Positions 7,915-20,044 of a DNA stretch of 64,000 nucleotides are shown piece after piece. Location of the stretch: NCBI RefSeq assembly GCF_007991635.1, contig NZ_BJYS01000019.1, positions 78,131 through 142,130 on the forward strand. The letters run 5' to 3'. The notes under the pieces were generated by a model, which was not told the origin of the DNA, did no database searches, and saw nothing but the letters and a program-made list of their open reading frames with translations. Source of the stretch: Adhaeribacter aerolatus. Its GTDB lineage: Bacteria > Bacteroidota > Bacteroidia > Cytophagales > Hymenobacteraceae. The position numbers were made by a program, and so were the translations under genes. The stretch's first letter is position 1. Each line of letters begins with the position of its first letter.

Positions 7915-10635
7915 ATGCTTAAAAGTTCGTATAGAACCCAAAATATAATTTTGATTCCTTTAAAACCTTTTATGCCGGCAGCGCCAACTTCGAAGTATTC
8001 CGCCAGTAAGCCTATTTTTAAATCCGAACGTTACACGGTGTTGCCTGACCGGGTGATGCAGGAAATTTTTGAAGCCTGCGCATTGTCACGGACCGAACTT
8101 ATCTCGAATTACAAAAGTCCTACCAATAGCCACCAACCACCACGCATTTATTTTAAATTTAGCCTGAACGGGTTAGATAACGAAATGGCGTGGGGCGAAG
8201 ATCACATTATTCATTGTCGTTCAACCGACGGCATCTGCGTATCTCCCATCATAAAGTTTGGCGAGCGGTATATCGATGACTCTCATCTGTCTTTGGATGC
8301 CGTATTGGCCCCGCATACCACATTAAAACTGCGCTTAGATTTACGGGAGGTATTAGACGCCTTCCGGCAAAAAGGTTTTTACACCACCTATAACGGCACC
8401 AAAATTTACCGCCAGGAGTTTAAGGGCGCTTTTGTAGCGGGCAGTATGCCGCCCTTGTCCTGGAATTTCGACCGCTTGGGTTACCAGAAAGATATGCAGT
8501 TGCACGATGCCGACGGCGATGGTATTTACGACATCACGCTTACCCTTAATCCGCCGGACGAGCCCGACGTGCCGCTCCGCCGTTGGGAATTAAGCCGCGA
8601 TATTTCAGCTTATCCGCAGTACAAATCAGATTATGTGTTGCTGGATGCCTTGTATAATTTATCGCTCGAAGAGATGGAGAAAGATGTGGAGCCGGATAAT
8701 ACTTTCCGGACCGGGCTGGAATGGGCCGGCGTCTGGACCCGCGATGTAAGTTACAGTGCTATTCTGGCTATGGCTTTGCTGCGGCCCGATATTGCCCAAA
8801 ATAGTTTGCTGCATAAAGTCCGGAACAATCGCATTATACAAGATACGGGCACCGGCGGAGCTTACCCGGTTTCTACGGACCGACAGATTTGGGCTGTAGC
8901 CGCCTGGGAAATTTTTAAAGTAACCGGCGACCAGGAGTGGCTCCGGACAGCTTACGCAATTATTAAGCAAACGCTCGTGGACGATGAACATAATATTTAC
9001 GATAGCGAAACTGGCCTGGTGCAAGGCGAATCTTCTTTCCTGGACTGGCGGGAACAAACTTACCCCGAATGGATGCAGCCGGCCGATATTTACGAATCGT
9101 TTTGTTTGAGTACCAATGCGGTACACTATGGCGCTAACTTCGTGTTGGCCCAAATGGCAACCCTGTTGGGTGATAATGCAACTGCGGGAAAATATGCTGC
9201 TATAGCGGCCAAAATCAAAACCAGCATTAATGCCTATTTCTGGTTGCCGGAGAAAAACTATTATGGCCAATATTTATACGGCCGGTTATTTAAAATTTTA
9301 TCGCCGCGGGCCGATGCTTTAGGAGAAGCGCTGTGCGTGTTGTTTGACATTGCCGAACCTGAACAGCAACAGTTAATTATAGAAAATACGCCGGTAGGGG
9401 CGTTTGGTATTCCTTGTATATCTCCTCAGATTCCGGCTATTCCGCCTTACCATAACAATGCCGTTTGGCCTTTTGTACAGGCTTTCTGGTCGCTGGCTGT
9501 GGCCAAAACTGGTAACCAAACTGCTTTAATTCACAATTCAAGCGCCATTTACCGATCTACCGCTTTATTTCTGACGAATAAAGAAAACTTTGTAGCTACC
9601 GATGGGGATTTTGCCGGGACGGTTATTAATTCGGACGAGATGTTGTGGAGTTTATCGGGTAACCTGAGTCTGGTTTATAAAGTATTGTTCGGGTTAACTT
9701 TCACAACCGATAAATTAATATTGCAGCCCTTTGTATCAGAAGCTTTAAAAGGCAGTCACCAGCTTACGAATTTTCATTACCGACAGGCTATTCTTAATAT
9801 TTATCTGAGTGGCTTTGGGAACAAAATAAAATCTATCAGTCTGGATGATCAAATACTGGATAAACCTGAAATTCCAGCTTCGCTGACGGGACTCCACGAT
9901 ATCCGGATTACCCTAGCTGATGAAACCCCGGAAGCTCTAAAGATTAATTTATCCTGCGAGGCTTTTTCTCCGGCTACTCCGCAGGTTACCTTGCAAGAAA
10001 ATCTGCTTTCGTGGCAGCCGGTACCTAACGCCGTGTTCTATAAAATTATCAAAAACGGGCGTGAAGTTGCTAAAATTGGGGCAGAGCAGTTAAGTATCTT
10101 ATTGCAGGAAGCGGGGGAATATCAGGTAATAGCCGTGGATAAAAATAATTACGAGTCTTTTGCGAGCGAACCTTTAACTAGGCTCCCGACCGAAAATATA
10201 TGGCTCTACGAAGCAGAAGACTTCACCGAGAAGGCAGATTTTGGCAGTACTGCTTATTCCGGTACTGGTTACGTAGAAATCAGCCGGAACCTCAACACGC
10301 AACTTTGTTTTAATCTTAATCTGCCTGCCGCTGGTAAATATGCCTTAGATTTTCGGTATGCCAATGGCAATGGCCCCATCAATACCAATAACAAATGCGC
10401 TTTGCGTACGCTAAAAACCAAATCGCATTTACTGGGAACGGTGGTGTTTCCGCAGCGGGGCGATCAGCATTGGTCGGATTGGGGCTTTAGCAACGCTATC
10501 GTAACTTATTTAACGGCGGGAGAACAGCAGCTTTGCCTTTCATTTGATCCGGCCAATGAAAACATGGATGGAGAAATAAACCAGGCCTTGCTGGATTATT
10601 TACGAATTATTAAACTTCTGGAGGATGGCGTTTAA
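7915..10635 (+). CDS. (alpha/alpha)6-barrel glycosidase, glycogen-debranching-like, with C-terminal carbohydrate-binding domain
   Basis: This is a 906-residue protein. An N-terminal beta-sandwich region (about 1-200) is followed by a six-hairpin barrel (about 220-610) with the motif WAGVWTRDVSYSAIL, typical of amylo-1,6-glucosidase/GH15-GH65-like enzymes, and an acidic SSFLDWREQTYPEW segment. After an interdomain Ig/FN3-like part comes a C-terminal module starting IWLYEAEDF with a CBM6/CBM35-like pattern. The enzyme probably hydrolyses an alpha-glycan, but neither linkage nor sugar can be inferred. No convincing signal peptide is seen. The start at 7915 is uncertain; an in-frame ATG at 7969 is an alternative. 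It points away from the glutamate dehydrogenase gene and ends at a bidirectional terminator. Confidence 0.75.
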   Translation: MLKSSYRTQNIILIPLKPFMPAAPTSKYSASKPIFKSERYTVLPDRVMQEIFEACALSRTELISNYKSPTNSHQPPRIYFKFSLNGLDNEMAWGEDHIIHCRSTDGICVSPIIKFGERYIDDSHLSLDAVLAPHTTLKLRLDLREVLDAFRQKGFYTTYNGTKIYRQEFKGAFVAGSMPPLSWNFDRLGYQKDMQLHDADGDGIYDITLTLNPPDEPDVPLRRWELSRDISAYPQYKSDYVLLDALYNLSLEEMEKDVEPDNTFRTGLEWAGVWTRDVSYSAILAMALLRPDIAQNSLLHKVRNNRIIQDTGTGGAYPVSTDRQIWAVAAWEIFKVTGDQEWLRTAYAIIKQTLVDDEHNIYDSETGLVQGESSFLDWREQTYPEWMQPADIYESFCLSTNAVHYGANFVLAQMATLLGDNATAGKYAAIAAKIKTSINAYFWLPEKNYYGQYLYGRLFKILSPRADALGEALCVLFDIAEPEQQQLIIENTPVGAFGIPCISPQIPAIPPYHNNAVWPFVQAFWSLAVAKTGNQTALIHNSSAIYRSTALFLTNKENFVATDGDFAGTVINSDEMLWSLSGNLSLVYKVLFGLTFTTDKLILQPFVSEALKGSHQLTNFHYRQAILNIYLSGFGNKIKSISLDDQILDKPEIPASLTGLHDIRITLADETPEALKINLSCEAFSPATPQVTLQENLLSWQPVPNAVFYKIIKNGREVAKIGAEQLSILLQEAGEYQVIAVDKNNYESFASEPLTRLPTENIWLYEAEDFTEKADFGSTAYSGTGYVEISRNLNTQLCFNLNLPAAGKYALDFRYANGNGPINTNNKCALRTLKTKSHLLGTVVFPQRGDQHWSDWGFSNAIVTYLTAGEQQLCLSFDPANENMDGEINQALLDYLRIIKLLEDGV

Positions 10636-10697
10636 GTTCCTGCGGTAATATTTACGAAAATGTAATATTTGATTAAGGATTATTGAATATTTCAGAA

Positions 10698-10725
10698 AAA
10701 GCCCCGGTTTAGCGGCCGGGGCTTT
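10698..10725. terminator. Bidirectional terminator
   Basis: Arms AAAGCCCCGG (10698-10707) and CCGGGGCTTT (10716-10725) are perfectly complementary around an 8-base loop. A-rich sequence flanks the left arm and T-rich sequence the right. It sits between the converging glycosidase and beta-barrel genes and can serve both. Confidence 0.8.
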
Positions 10726-10731
10726 CTGGTT

Positions 10732-11325
10732 TTAGTGCGTATGGCGGGCTTTATTGTAGTTTATCAGGTAAAATATTCCTATTTGGCCCAGGTGGTTTTT
10801 TAAAGGTGTCCGGGGCGGTACGTCGTTAATATTGGTTAACCCAAACAGCCAACGGAAATCAGCACCCAAACCCGAACTGCTTATAAAACTTAGTCCGGTA
10901 GCCAGCGAAAAATCAACGGCCTCGTAGTTTTCTTTAACGTTAAACCGGTTATCATCCTGATCCTGGCGTTTAGCACCTACCAAAAAGCCAACCTGTGGGC
11001 CGGCCTCTAGCCGGAAGCCATCGCCGAACATGTATTGGCCCATTACTGGTACCGTAATGTAATTTATGTGGTGTTTAACTTCTGAATTTTGTAGCTTGGC
11101 ACCTTGGTTAGAATATAATAATTCTGGTTGTATGGCAATCTGGCGGGTTATATGAATATGCGCCAGGCCGCCCACGTGCAGCCCCAGTTTATAATCGAAA
11201 TTATCCTGGTTTTTAAGTTTTAAAGTAGAAGCATTAAAACCGCCTTTCAGGCCAAAATGGGTCCGCTGGGCCTGCACCAGGGTAAAAGAGAAAACAGCGA
11301 TGGTAAAAAGAAAAATTTTTTTCAT
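10732..11325 (-). CDS. Small outer-membrane beta-barrel protein (PorT-like family)
   Basis: This is a protein of about 197 residues. The start is set at the ATG giving MKKIFLFTIAVFSFTLVQAQ, a clean Sec signal peptide with a cleavage site after VQA; the longer ORF start at 11355 would put ten polar residues in front of it. The mature part has the repeated alternating pattern of an eight-stranded barrel (for example HFGLKGGFNAS, MGQYMFGDGFRLEAGPQVG, GLGADFRWLFGLTNI). This family of small Bacteroidota barrels is abundant and mostly of unknown function. A paralogue-like protein lies at 54695. A direct functional link to its neighbours is not visible. Confidence 0.82.
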   Translation of the reverse strand: MKKIFLFTIAVFSFTLVQAQRTHFGLKGGFNASTLKLKNQDNFDYKLGLHVGGLAHIHITRQIAIQPELLYSNQGAKLQNSEVKHHINYITVPVMGQYMFGDGFRLEAGPQVGFLVGAKRQDQDDNRFNVKENYEAVDFSLATGLSFISSSGLGADFRWLFGLTNINDVPPRTPLKNHLGQIGIFYLINYNKARHTH

Positions 11326-11453
11326 AGTTGTAAAAGATTTATCGGGCATTTGCACCTACATCACGCATATCCCGAAAAAAGGTTAATATTTTGTAAAGGG
11401 ATAGTTAAACAAAGAGTACTTTGTTTGGCGGCAAAGTTATCGATTAAGTTTTA

Positions 11454-11595
11454 AGCGGGCCTAAATCTGGACGGAAGAAATTTACTGAATTATTTTTTTC
11501 TAATATGGGATAGCTATTTAATGAGATTGACCACAACAGGTCCAGACCTTAGCCCGAAATAGTGGAATAAACTATTAACTTTAGCGGGCCTAAAT
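11454..11595. repeat. Pair of 13-base direct repeats upstream of galT
   Basis: AGCGGGCCTAAAT occurs at 11454-11466 and again at 11583-11595, each preceded by a T-rich run. The copies are 129 bases apart in the 357-base divergent spacer (11326-11682) between the beta-barrel gene and galT. The GC-rich core stands out from its AT-rich surroundings. The repeats could be operator half-sites or remnants of a short duplication. No other clear element was seen in this spacer. Confidence 0.4.
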
Positions 11596-11682
11596 ACCGG
11601 GCGAATAGACGATATAAATAAATATTATTAACCGCTCATAAGGGTTATTTCGTTTGAAGAAGATAACCGCTGAAATAAAATC

Positions 11683-12708
11683 ATGAATGCATTTGATCTG
11701 ACCGAACACCCGCACCGCCGCTTTAATGCTTTAACCGGCGAATGGATTTTAGTATCGCCACACCGTTCCAAGCGACCCTGGCAAGGCCAGCAGGAAGATA
11801 TTCCGAAAGAAGAACGACCACAGTACGATCCTAAATGTTACTTGTGCCCCGGCAACGTACGGGCCAATGGCGAGTACAACCCGCCTTACACCCAAACCTT
11901 TGTTTTTGATAACGATTTTGGTGCATTGCAGGCCAACGTGCCACTGGGTGACTTCCGGAAAGGAGAATTATTAAAAGCCGAAGCCGAACGGGGCATTTGC
12001 CGGGTAATTTGCTTTTCGCCGCGCCACGACCTAACCTTAACCGATATGGAAGTGGGAGAAATTAAGAAAGTGGTAGATGTGTGGCAGCGGGAATATCAGG
12101 AATTAGGCGCGCTCGACTTTATTAATTACGTACAGATATTTGAAAACAAAGGCACCGTGATGGGTAGCAGCAACCCGCACCCGCACGGCCAGATTTGGGC
12201 CCAGAGCACTGTGCCGGTAGAGCCCGCGAAGGAAACCGTACAGCAATTGGCGTATTACAAAGCGCACGGCCGGAGCTTACTCGCCGATTATTTGGTTTTG
12301 GAGCAGGAAGAAAAGCAGCGTATTGTACTGGAAACCGATGCTTTTGTGGCATTGGTGCCTTTTTGGGCGGTGTGGCCTTTCGAGACTATTATAATTCCCA
12401 AGCGCCATTTTGGCAATATTTTAGAAATGAACGAGGCCGAAAAAAACGACTTTGCGGCCATAATAAAAGCCCTCTCTACGCTTTACGATAAATTATTTGG
12501 CGTTTCGTTCCCGTACTCGGCGGGTATGCACCAAAGCCCTACCGATGGGCAGGAACACCCCGAATGGCATTTTCACATGCACTTTTATCCCCCGCTGTTA
12601 CGGTCGGCCACTGTTAAAAAGTTTATGGTGGGGTACGAAATGCTAGGCAATCCGCAACGTGATATTACCGCCGAGTGGGCCGCCGAGCGGCTGCGGAGCC
12701 TGAAATAA
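11683..12708 (+). CDS. galT: Galactose-1-phosphate uridylyltransferase
   Basis: GalT exchanges UMP between UDP-glucose and galactose-1-phosphate in the Leloir pathway. At 341 residues it has normal length. The HIT-superfamily active site [10 protein letters not shown] is complete, with the histidine triad core His166-Pro167-His168, where His168 would be the nucleophile that becomes uridylylated. Zinc-binding cysteines appear as YLCPGN near residues 57-62, and the C-terminal half has the second HIT-like fold with [13 protein letters not shown]. No galK or galE lies beside it in this window. The gene has its own terminator, so it is probably monocistronic. Confidence 0.95.
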   Translation: MNAFDLTEHPHRRFNALTGEWILVSPHRSKRPWQGQQEDIPKEERPQYDPKCYLCPGNVRANGEYNPPYTQTFVFDNDFGALQANVPLGDFRKGELLKAEAERGICRVICFSPRHDLTLTDMEVGEIKKVVDVWQREYQELGALDFINYVQIFENKGTVMGSSNPHPHGQIWAQSTVPVEPAKETVQQLAYYKAHGRSLLADYLVLEQEEKQRIVLETDAFVALVPFWAVWPFETIIIPKRHFGNILEMNEAEKNDFAAIIKALSTLYDKLFGVSFPYSAGMHQSPTDGQEHPEWHFHMHFYPPLLRSATVKKFMVGYEMLGNPQRDITAEWAAERLRSLK

Positions 12709-15036
<2,328 letters not shown>

Positions 15037-15060
15037 AAAGTAAACAGCTTTCGTTTTATA

Positions 15061-15090
15061 AAAAGCTTGCCCACCCGGCAAGCTTTTTTT
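15061..15090 (+). terminator. gyrB terminator
   Basis: An 11-base perfect stem, AAAAGCTTGCC (15061-15071) with GGCAAGCTTTT (15077-15087), closes a 5-base loop and runs into a T-tract. It starts 25 bases after the gyrB stop codon. Confidence 0.9.
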
Positions 15091-15228
15091 ATAATATAAT
15101 TAAATAAAGTTTGCACGTATAATAGGTTAATTCGCATCTTTAAAACCTTATTCAGAGAATAAATTTACAACTTTCGGGTTGTAGATAGCAGGCAAACAAT
15201 ACCGCAAAAGCCAAACAGTAGCGTAACT

Positions 15229-17328
15229 ATGGAGTTAAATAAAGTTTCGGATCAAATCAGAAAGAGTAAGTATATCAGCCGTGATCTAAGCTGGATTCGG
15301 TTTAATTACCGGGTATTGGATCAGGCCAAGAGTACGGAACGGGGATTATTTGATGCCTTAAAATTTTTAGCCATAACCGCCTCTAACCTGGATGAGTTTT
15401 TTATGATCCGGGTGGGCAGCTTGTATAATTATATAGATTACGGTAAAGAAAGAGTAGATTACTCGGGCTTACGGGAATTGCCATTCCGGCGTAAACTCCT
15501 GGAATTTGCCCACCGCTTGGTAACCGATGTTTACCTGACCTTTGAAGAATGGAAGCTGCAGTTTAATAAAAGCGGATTTAGTATTTGTAAAATAGATGAT
15601 TTAACCGAAGGCGAACAGCGGAAAGCCAGTCGGTTTTATTTTAACACTATTTTCCCGATGCTGACGCCCATGGTTTACGATAACTACCATGGTTTTCCGT
15701 TGCTGATGAACCAGGCCCTTATTTTTGGGGTAATTACCAAAAGTAACGATGATGCCAAACTGCAGAACCGCTTAACTTTTATTCAGATTCCGCAGAATTT
15801 GTCCCGGTTTTTTGAAATTCAGCGGAAAGATAAACTGCTTTTTGTGCCGATAGAAGAAATTATCCGGTGGCAAATCGAAACGCTCTTCCGGAATGTTGAA
15901 ATAGTATCTATTGATTTATTCCGGATAACCCGGAACGGCGATTTTACTTTAGAAGAAAGCGACGACATTGATGCCGATTTTATTAACGAAATAAAAATAA
16001 AGCTCAAAACACGTAAAAAAGGCCGGGTAGTACGGGTTGAAATGGAAAAAAATCCGTCGCCGGTGCTTTTAAAAGGCTTAAAAGAGCGTTGGAACATTGA
16101 TAATGCCAATATTTTTATAATTAATAATTTGCTGGATCTGAAAAGTTTGTGGCAAATAATCCGGCACACCAATTTCCTGGATAAATTAACCCGCCAGCCC
16201 AACCCGGTGAACCCCATTGGCTTACCCGATTCAGAGCACAGCGATTTATTTGAGGTACTAAAGCAGAAAGATGTATTACTGCATCATCCGTTTAACAGCA
16301 TTGAGCCCGTGGTACAACTGTTAGAGCGCGCTGCCGAAGACCCGAATGTTCTGGCTATCAAACAAACTATTTACCGCCTGGCCGATCAGTCGCGGGTAAC
16401 CGCTGCCTTGCTCAAAGCCGCTGAAAACGGGAAACACGTTTCGGTTTTGTTTGAAGTAAAAGCCCGATTCGACGAAGAACGGAATATTAAAGAAGGGGAG
16501 AAGTTGGAAAAAGCCGGATGCTTTGTTATTTACGGCATCAGCAAGTATAAAACCCATACCAAAATGCTCATGATCATCCGGAAAGAAGGCGAGAAGGTAA
16601 CCCGGTATGTGCATATTGGCAGCGGTAATTACAATGAGCAAACCAGCCGCTTGTACACCGATATCAGTTTGTTAACCACCGACGAAACCTACGCCCACGA
16701 TGTATCGGAGTTTTTTAACGTTATCACCGGCCATTCTTTCCCAAATGATTACCAATACCTGATTACGGCGCCGAAAGATATGCGTCACCAAATTCTGGAA
16801 CTCATCCGCACCGAAGCCGAGAATGCCCGTAATGGTTTACCCAGCGGTATTGTAATGAAAATGAATTCGCTGGAAGACAAAGAAATTATTGACGAATTTT
16901 ACAAAGCCTCCAAAGACGGGGTGCCCATTAAATTAATTGTGCGGGGCATTTGCTGTTTGCGGCCGCAGCGCCAGGAACTGAGCGAAAATATTTCGGTTAT
17001 CTCTATTGTAGGCGAGTTTCTGGAGCACACCCGCTTGTTTTATTTTCATAACAACGGCGAACCCAAAGTATACGGCGGCAGCGCCGATATGATGGTGCGC
17101 AGTTTCGACCGCCGCATTGAGGCTCTTTTTTTAATTGTAGACCAAAACGTTAAGCGGGAAGCCATGAAAATATTACTGTATAATTTAAAAGATAACCAGA
17201 ATACTTACATCATGCGCGAAGATGGCGCCTACATAAAAAAACGCGAACCCGAAGAAGAAGCCTTTAATATTCACCGGGAGTTTTACCACATGCAAATTGC
17301 CCCCGACGAAGAAATAAAGTTGTTTTAG
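15229..17328 (+). CDS. ppk1: Polyphosphate kinase 1
   Basis: PPK1 reversibly polymerises the gamma-phosphate of ATP into inorganic polyphosphate. At 699 residues it matches the family. The N-terminal domain has SWIRFNYRVLDQA and ASNLDEFFMIRVG. The head and catalytic HKD-like domains show LLHHPFNSIEPVVQLL, AIKQTIYRLADQS and the motif HIGSGNYNEQTSRLYTD, which contains the histidine equivalent to the phosphorylated E. coli His435. The C-terminal part has HTRLFYFHNNG and GSADMMVRSFDRRIEAL. The gene is flanked by terminators on both sides and is probably monocistronic. Polyphosphate would act as energy and phosphate store or stress polymer. Confidence 0.96.
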   Translation: MELNKVSDQIRKSKYISRDLSWIRFNYRVLDQAKSTERGLFDALKFLAITASNLDEFFMIRVGSLYNYIDYGKERVDYSGLRELPFRRKLLEFAHRLVTDVYLTFEEWKLQFNKSGFSICKIDDLTEGEQRKASRFYFNTIFPMLTPMVYDNYHGFPLLMNQALIFGVITKSNDDAKLQNRLTFIQIPQNLSRFFEIQRKDKLLFVPIEEIIRWQIETLFRNVEIVSIDLFRITRNGDFTLEESDDIDADFINEIKIKLKTRKKGRVVRVEMEKNPSPVLLKGLKERWNIDNANIFIINNLLDLKSLWQIIRHTNFLDKLTRQPNPVNPIGLPDSEHSDLFEVLKQKDVLLHHPFNSIEPVVQLLERAAEDPNVLAIKQTIYRLADQSRVTAALLKAAENGKHVSVLFEVKARFDEERNIKEGEKLEKAGCFVIYGISKYKTHTKMLMIIRKEGEKVTRYVHIGSGNYNEQTSRLYTDISLLTTDETYAHDVSEFFNVITGHSFPNDYQYLITAPKDMRHQILELIRTEAENARNGLPSGIVMKMNSLEDKEIIDEFYKASKDGVPIKLIVRGICCLRPQRQELSENISVISIVGEFLEHTRLFYFHNNGEPKVYGGSADMMVRSFDRRIEALFLIVDQNVKREAMKILLYNLKDNQNTYIMREDGAYIKKREPEEEAFNIHREFYHMQIAPDEEIKLF

Positions 17329-17425
17329 TTAAAAGAACAAAAAACGTTACACACCAAATGAGGGTATTTTGATAACAATATGCAAGCCAGTTAGCGGTTT
17401 TTGATTTAGAGCAGAATGGTCTTTT

Positions 17426-17460
17426 AAAATCCGTATGGCACTTTGGTGCCGGATTTTATT
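17426..17460 (+). terminator. ppk1 terminator
   Basis: AAAATCC (17426-17432) and GGCAC (17437-17441) pair with GTGCC (17446-17450) and GGATTTT (17451-17457), leaving a 4-base bulge and a TTTG loop, followed by ATTTTG. It lies about 100 bases after the ppk1 stop. Confidence 0.7.
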
Positions 17461-17470
17461 TTGTGCTTCC

Positions 17471-17478
17471 TATCTTTG
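17471..17478 (+). promoter_or_regulatory. Possible promoter -7 box of the chloride channel gene
   Basis: TATCTTTG is a perfect match to the Bacteroidota -7 consensus TAnnTTTG and lies 57 bases before the start at 17536. The nearest TTTG upstream (17442-17445) is inside the ppk1 terminator and 25 bases away, longer than the usual 19-21, so a matching -33 box is not clear. Confidence 0.35.
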
Positions 17479-17535
17479 CGGCCTTTACGAAGTAAAAACA
17501 TGCCAAAGAGAAGTTAGAACAAGCGGAAAAAAACC

Positions 17536-19422
17536 ATGGAAAATAATATTCCGGATAAAGGAATTCCTATAGCTGTTTCCTTAACATCAACTTTAGAAGC
17601 TGAAAATATGCGGCCGCAAATAGCGCCGGATAAAAAGAGGCTTTTAATAATGGCGGCTTTAGCGGTAGTAATAGCCATTTGCATCAGCTTTATCTCTAAG
17701 TTATTAGTCTATTTAATTGACCTGGTAACGCATATTTCTTTTTACGGTAATTTATCGGTCGAGCCGGTAAGTCCGGCCCATCACCAACTGGGTTTATTCG
17801 TAATAGTAGTGCCGGCCATTGGCGGGGTAATTATTGGGTTAATGGCTTTATACGGTTCTAAAGCTATTCGCGGGCACGGTATTCCCGAGGCCATGGAGCA
17901 GGTTTTAACCAACCAGAGCCGAATAAAGCCCTCTATTACCTATTTAAAGCCTATTTCTTCCGCCATTTCTATCGGCACCGGTGGCCCTTTTGGTGCTGAA
18001 GGGCCCATCATTGCCACGGGTGGCGCCTTAGGTTCTACCCTGGGCCAGCTATTAAATATTACCCATATCGAGCGCAAAATATTACTGGCTGCCGGCGCTA
18101 CAGCTGGTATGTCTGCTATTTTCGGCAGTCCGGTGGCGGCTATATTTTTGGCCATAGAACTCCTGCTGTTCGAGTTTTCACCCCGTTCCATTATTCCGGT
18201 TGCGCTGGCTTGTATAACCGGGGCCGCCGGGCACCATTTCTTATTCGAAGGTGGCCCGGTTTTTCCCATCGATACGCTAATTGGGATACCTTCTAATCCG
18301 GCGTTGGTAGGGTATAGTGCTATTGGCATTGTAGTGGGGCTGCTGTCGGTGGTGGTAACCAAACTGGTTTACCTGGTGGAAGATGCCTTCGAAAAGCTAC
18401 CGGTTCATTGGATGTGGTGGCCGGCCATTGGCGGCCTGGGCGTTGGCGTAGTTGGCTATTTCGCGCCGCGTACGTTAGGCGTCGGTTATGAAAATATTAC
18501 CGATATTCTATCGGGCAATATTCCGGTGCAGTTAGTTTTATCGCTGGGTTTATTAAAATTTGTTTCCTGGGTAATTGCGTTGGGCAGCGGCACCTCGGGC
18601 GGCACCTTGGCGCCTTTGTTAACGATTGGCGCGGCAGCCGGGGCTTTGCTGGGCAGCATTATTATTTTTCTTTTTCCGGAAGCGGGGGTTACACTCATCC
18701 TGGCTGCTTTGGTGGGCATGTCGGCGATGTTTGCCGGCGCCTCCCGGGCCTTAATTACTTCTATTATTTTTGCCATCGAAACCACCTCACAATCCAACGC
18801 CTTGTTGCCGCTGCTGGCTTCCTGCACCGGTTCTTATTTTGTTTCTTTTTTCCTGATGGAAAATACAATCATGACCGAGAAGATTGCCCGCCGGGGCGTA
18901 AAAACGCCGCATTCCTACGAGCCGGATATTTTAGAGAAAGTAACGATTGGTCAGGTAATACAGGAAAACCGGCTGGCCTTAGGTGCCGAAAACCGCATTG
19001 GTGAAGTACGGGAATGGCTGGAAAAAGAGCAGGAATACAATAGCAATTTTTTTGTAATCGTAAATCCTGACCAAACGTTTAAAGGCATCATCAGTTCCTC
19101 TAATTTGTACAGCAGCCATCACCATTCCGAAACTTTAATTGGCTCCCTTATAAAACGCCTGCCGGTTTCAGTTTCGGCTAATAGCAGCCTGCGGATGGCC
19201 GTAGAAATAATGGCCAAAGAAAATGTGGACGTACTACCGGTGGTATCGCGGGAGAATACCATTATGGGGGTGCTGACTTATAAAGATATTATTGGGGCCT
19301 ATAAAAAAAGCCTGGACGAGCACGAAAAGCAAGTCGCCAATCTTTCGCTTAAAAATTATAGTCTGAAAATTTTACAGCACGGACAAAAACTGATTACTAC
19401 GGTAAAAAAAGGCTCAAAATAA
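17536..19422 (+). CDS. ClC-family chloride channel/antiporter with C-terminal CBS pair
   Basis: This 628-residue membrane protein of the ClC family conducts chloride or exchanges it for protons. About ten to twelve hydrophobic segments span residues 35-445. The selectivity-filter motifs are recognisable: GHGIPEA, GPFGAEGPI and GTSGGTLAP. The equivalent of the CLC-ec1 gating glutamate appears as the Glu of GAEGP. The cytoplasmic C-terminus (about 465-600) carries two CBS repeats (for example IMAKENVDVLPVVSRENTIMG split over the second), which usually bind adenine nucleotides. The HPP-family gene follows 37 bases downstream on the same strand, so the two are probably cotranscribed. Confidence 0.92.
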   Translation: MENNIPDKGIPIAVSLTSTLEAENMRPQIAPDKKRLLIMAALAVVIAICISFISKLLVYLIDLVTHISFYGNLSVEPVSPAHHQLGLFVIVVPAIGGVIIGLMALYGSKAIRGHGIPEAMEQVLTNQSRIKPSITYLKPISSAISIGTGGPFGAEGPIIATGGALGSTLGQLLNITHIERKILLAAGATAGMSAIFGSPVAAIFLAIELLLFEFSPRSIIPVALACITGAAGHHFLFEGGPVFPIDTLIGIPSNPALVGYSAIGIVVGLLSVVVTKLVYLVEDAFEKLPVHWMWWPAIGGLGVGVVGYFAPRTLGVGYENITDILSGNIPVQLVLSLGLLKFVSWVIALGSGTSGGTLAPLLTIGAAAGALLGSIIIFLFPEAGVTLILAALVGMSAMFAGASRALITSIIFAIETTSQSNALLPLLASCTGSYFVSFFLMENTIMTEKIARRGVKTPHSYEPDILEKVTIGQVIQENRLALGAENRIGEVREWLEKEQEYNSNFFVIVNPDQTFKGIISSSNLYSSHHHSETLIGSLIKRLPVSVSANSSLRMAVEIMAKENVDVLPVVSRENTIMGVLTYKDIIGAYKKSLDEHEKQVANLSLKNYSLKILQHGQKLITTVKKGSK

Positions 19423-19459
19423 GTGGCCTGGTACCGGTTCCGACTGATTATTAGCTTAC

Positions 19460-20044
19460 ATGAACAAAAAGTTAAAAAAGCACTTGCGGCTGGCCCGTTT
19501 TATTTTTTACAAAGAGACCTTAGTCGATTCCAAAGAACATTTATGGACCTTTATCGGATCATTTACCGGCATTGGCTTAATTGGGCTGCTGCACAGCGCT
19601 TATCTTACGCCGGCCGATAATATTTTTCTGATTGGTTCCTTTGGCGCTTCCTCCGTCCTCATTTACGGCATCATTAACAGTCCGCTGGCCCAGCCCCGGA
19701 ATTTAATAGGCGGGCACCTGATTAGCGCCCTGATAGGCGTGACCGTTCACCAGTTAATTCCGCAGGAAGTCTGGTTAGCGGCCGCACTTTCGGTTTCGCT
19801 CTCGATTGTGCTGATGCAGATAACCAAAACCCTGCATCCGCCCGGTGGCGCCACCGCTCTGATTGCCAATATAGGCTCGGCAAAAATTACAAGTTTAGGC
19901 TATCTGTATGTATTAAATCCGGTATTATCCGGAGCCGTTATTTTGTTGTTGGTGGCCCTCGTATTTAATAATGTAACACCCCGCCGCAGCTATCCCATTA
20001 ATAAAAAATGGTACCGCATCTGGAAAAGAAAATACCGGCACTAA
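19460..20044 (+). CDS. HPP-family transmembrane protein
   Basis: This 194-residue integral membrane protein has four predicted transmembrane segments and the family signature HPPGGATAL at about residues 129-137. HPP proteins are named for this motif. A plant chloroplast member has been linked to nitrite transport, but bacterial function is largely untested. The start at 19460 (MNKKLKKHLRLARFIFYKET) gives the expected cytoplasmic basic N-terminus; an overlapping ORF in another frame was ignored. It follows the chloride channel gene by 37 bases and immediately precedes the nos regulatory region, so a role in anion or nitrogen-oxide handling is plausible but only inferred. Confidence 0.85.
   Translation: MNKKLKKHLRLARFIFYKETLVDSKEHLWTFIGSFTGIGLIGLLHSAYLTPADNIFLIGSFGASSVLIYGIINSPLAQPRNLIGGHLISALIGVTVHQLIPQEVWLAAALSVSLSIVLMQITKTLHPPGGATALIANIGSAKITSLGYLYVLNPVLSGAVILLLVALVFNNVTPRRSYPINKKWYRIWKRKYRH

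Noticed and set aside
8659..9270. A 203-residue reverse-strand ORF
   Set aside because: Lies wholly within the glycosidase gene in the opposite strand and lacks any recognised motif; a shadow frame.
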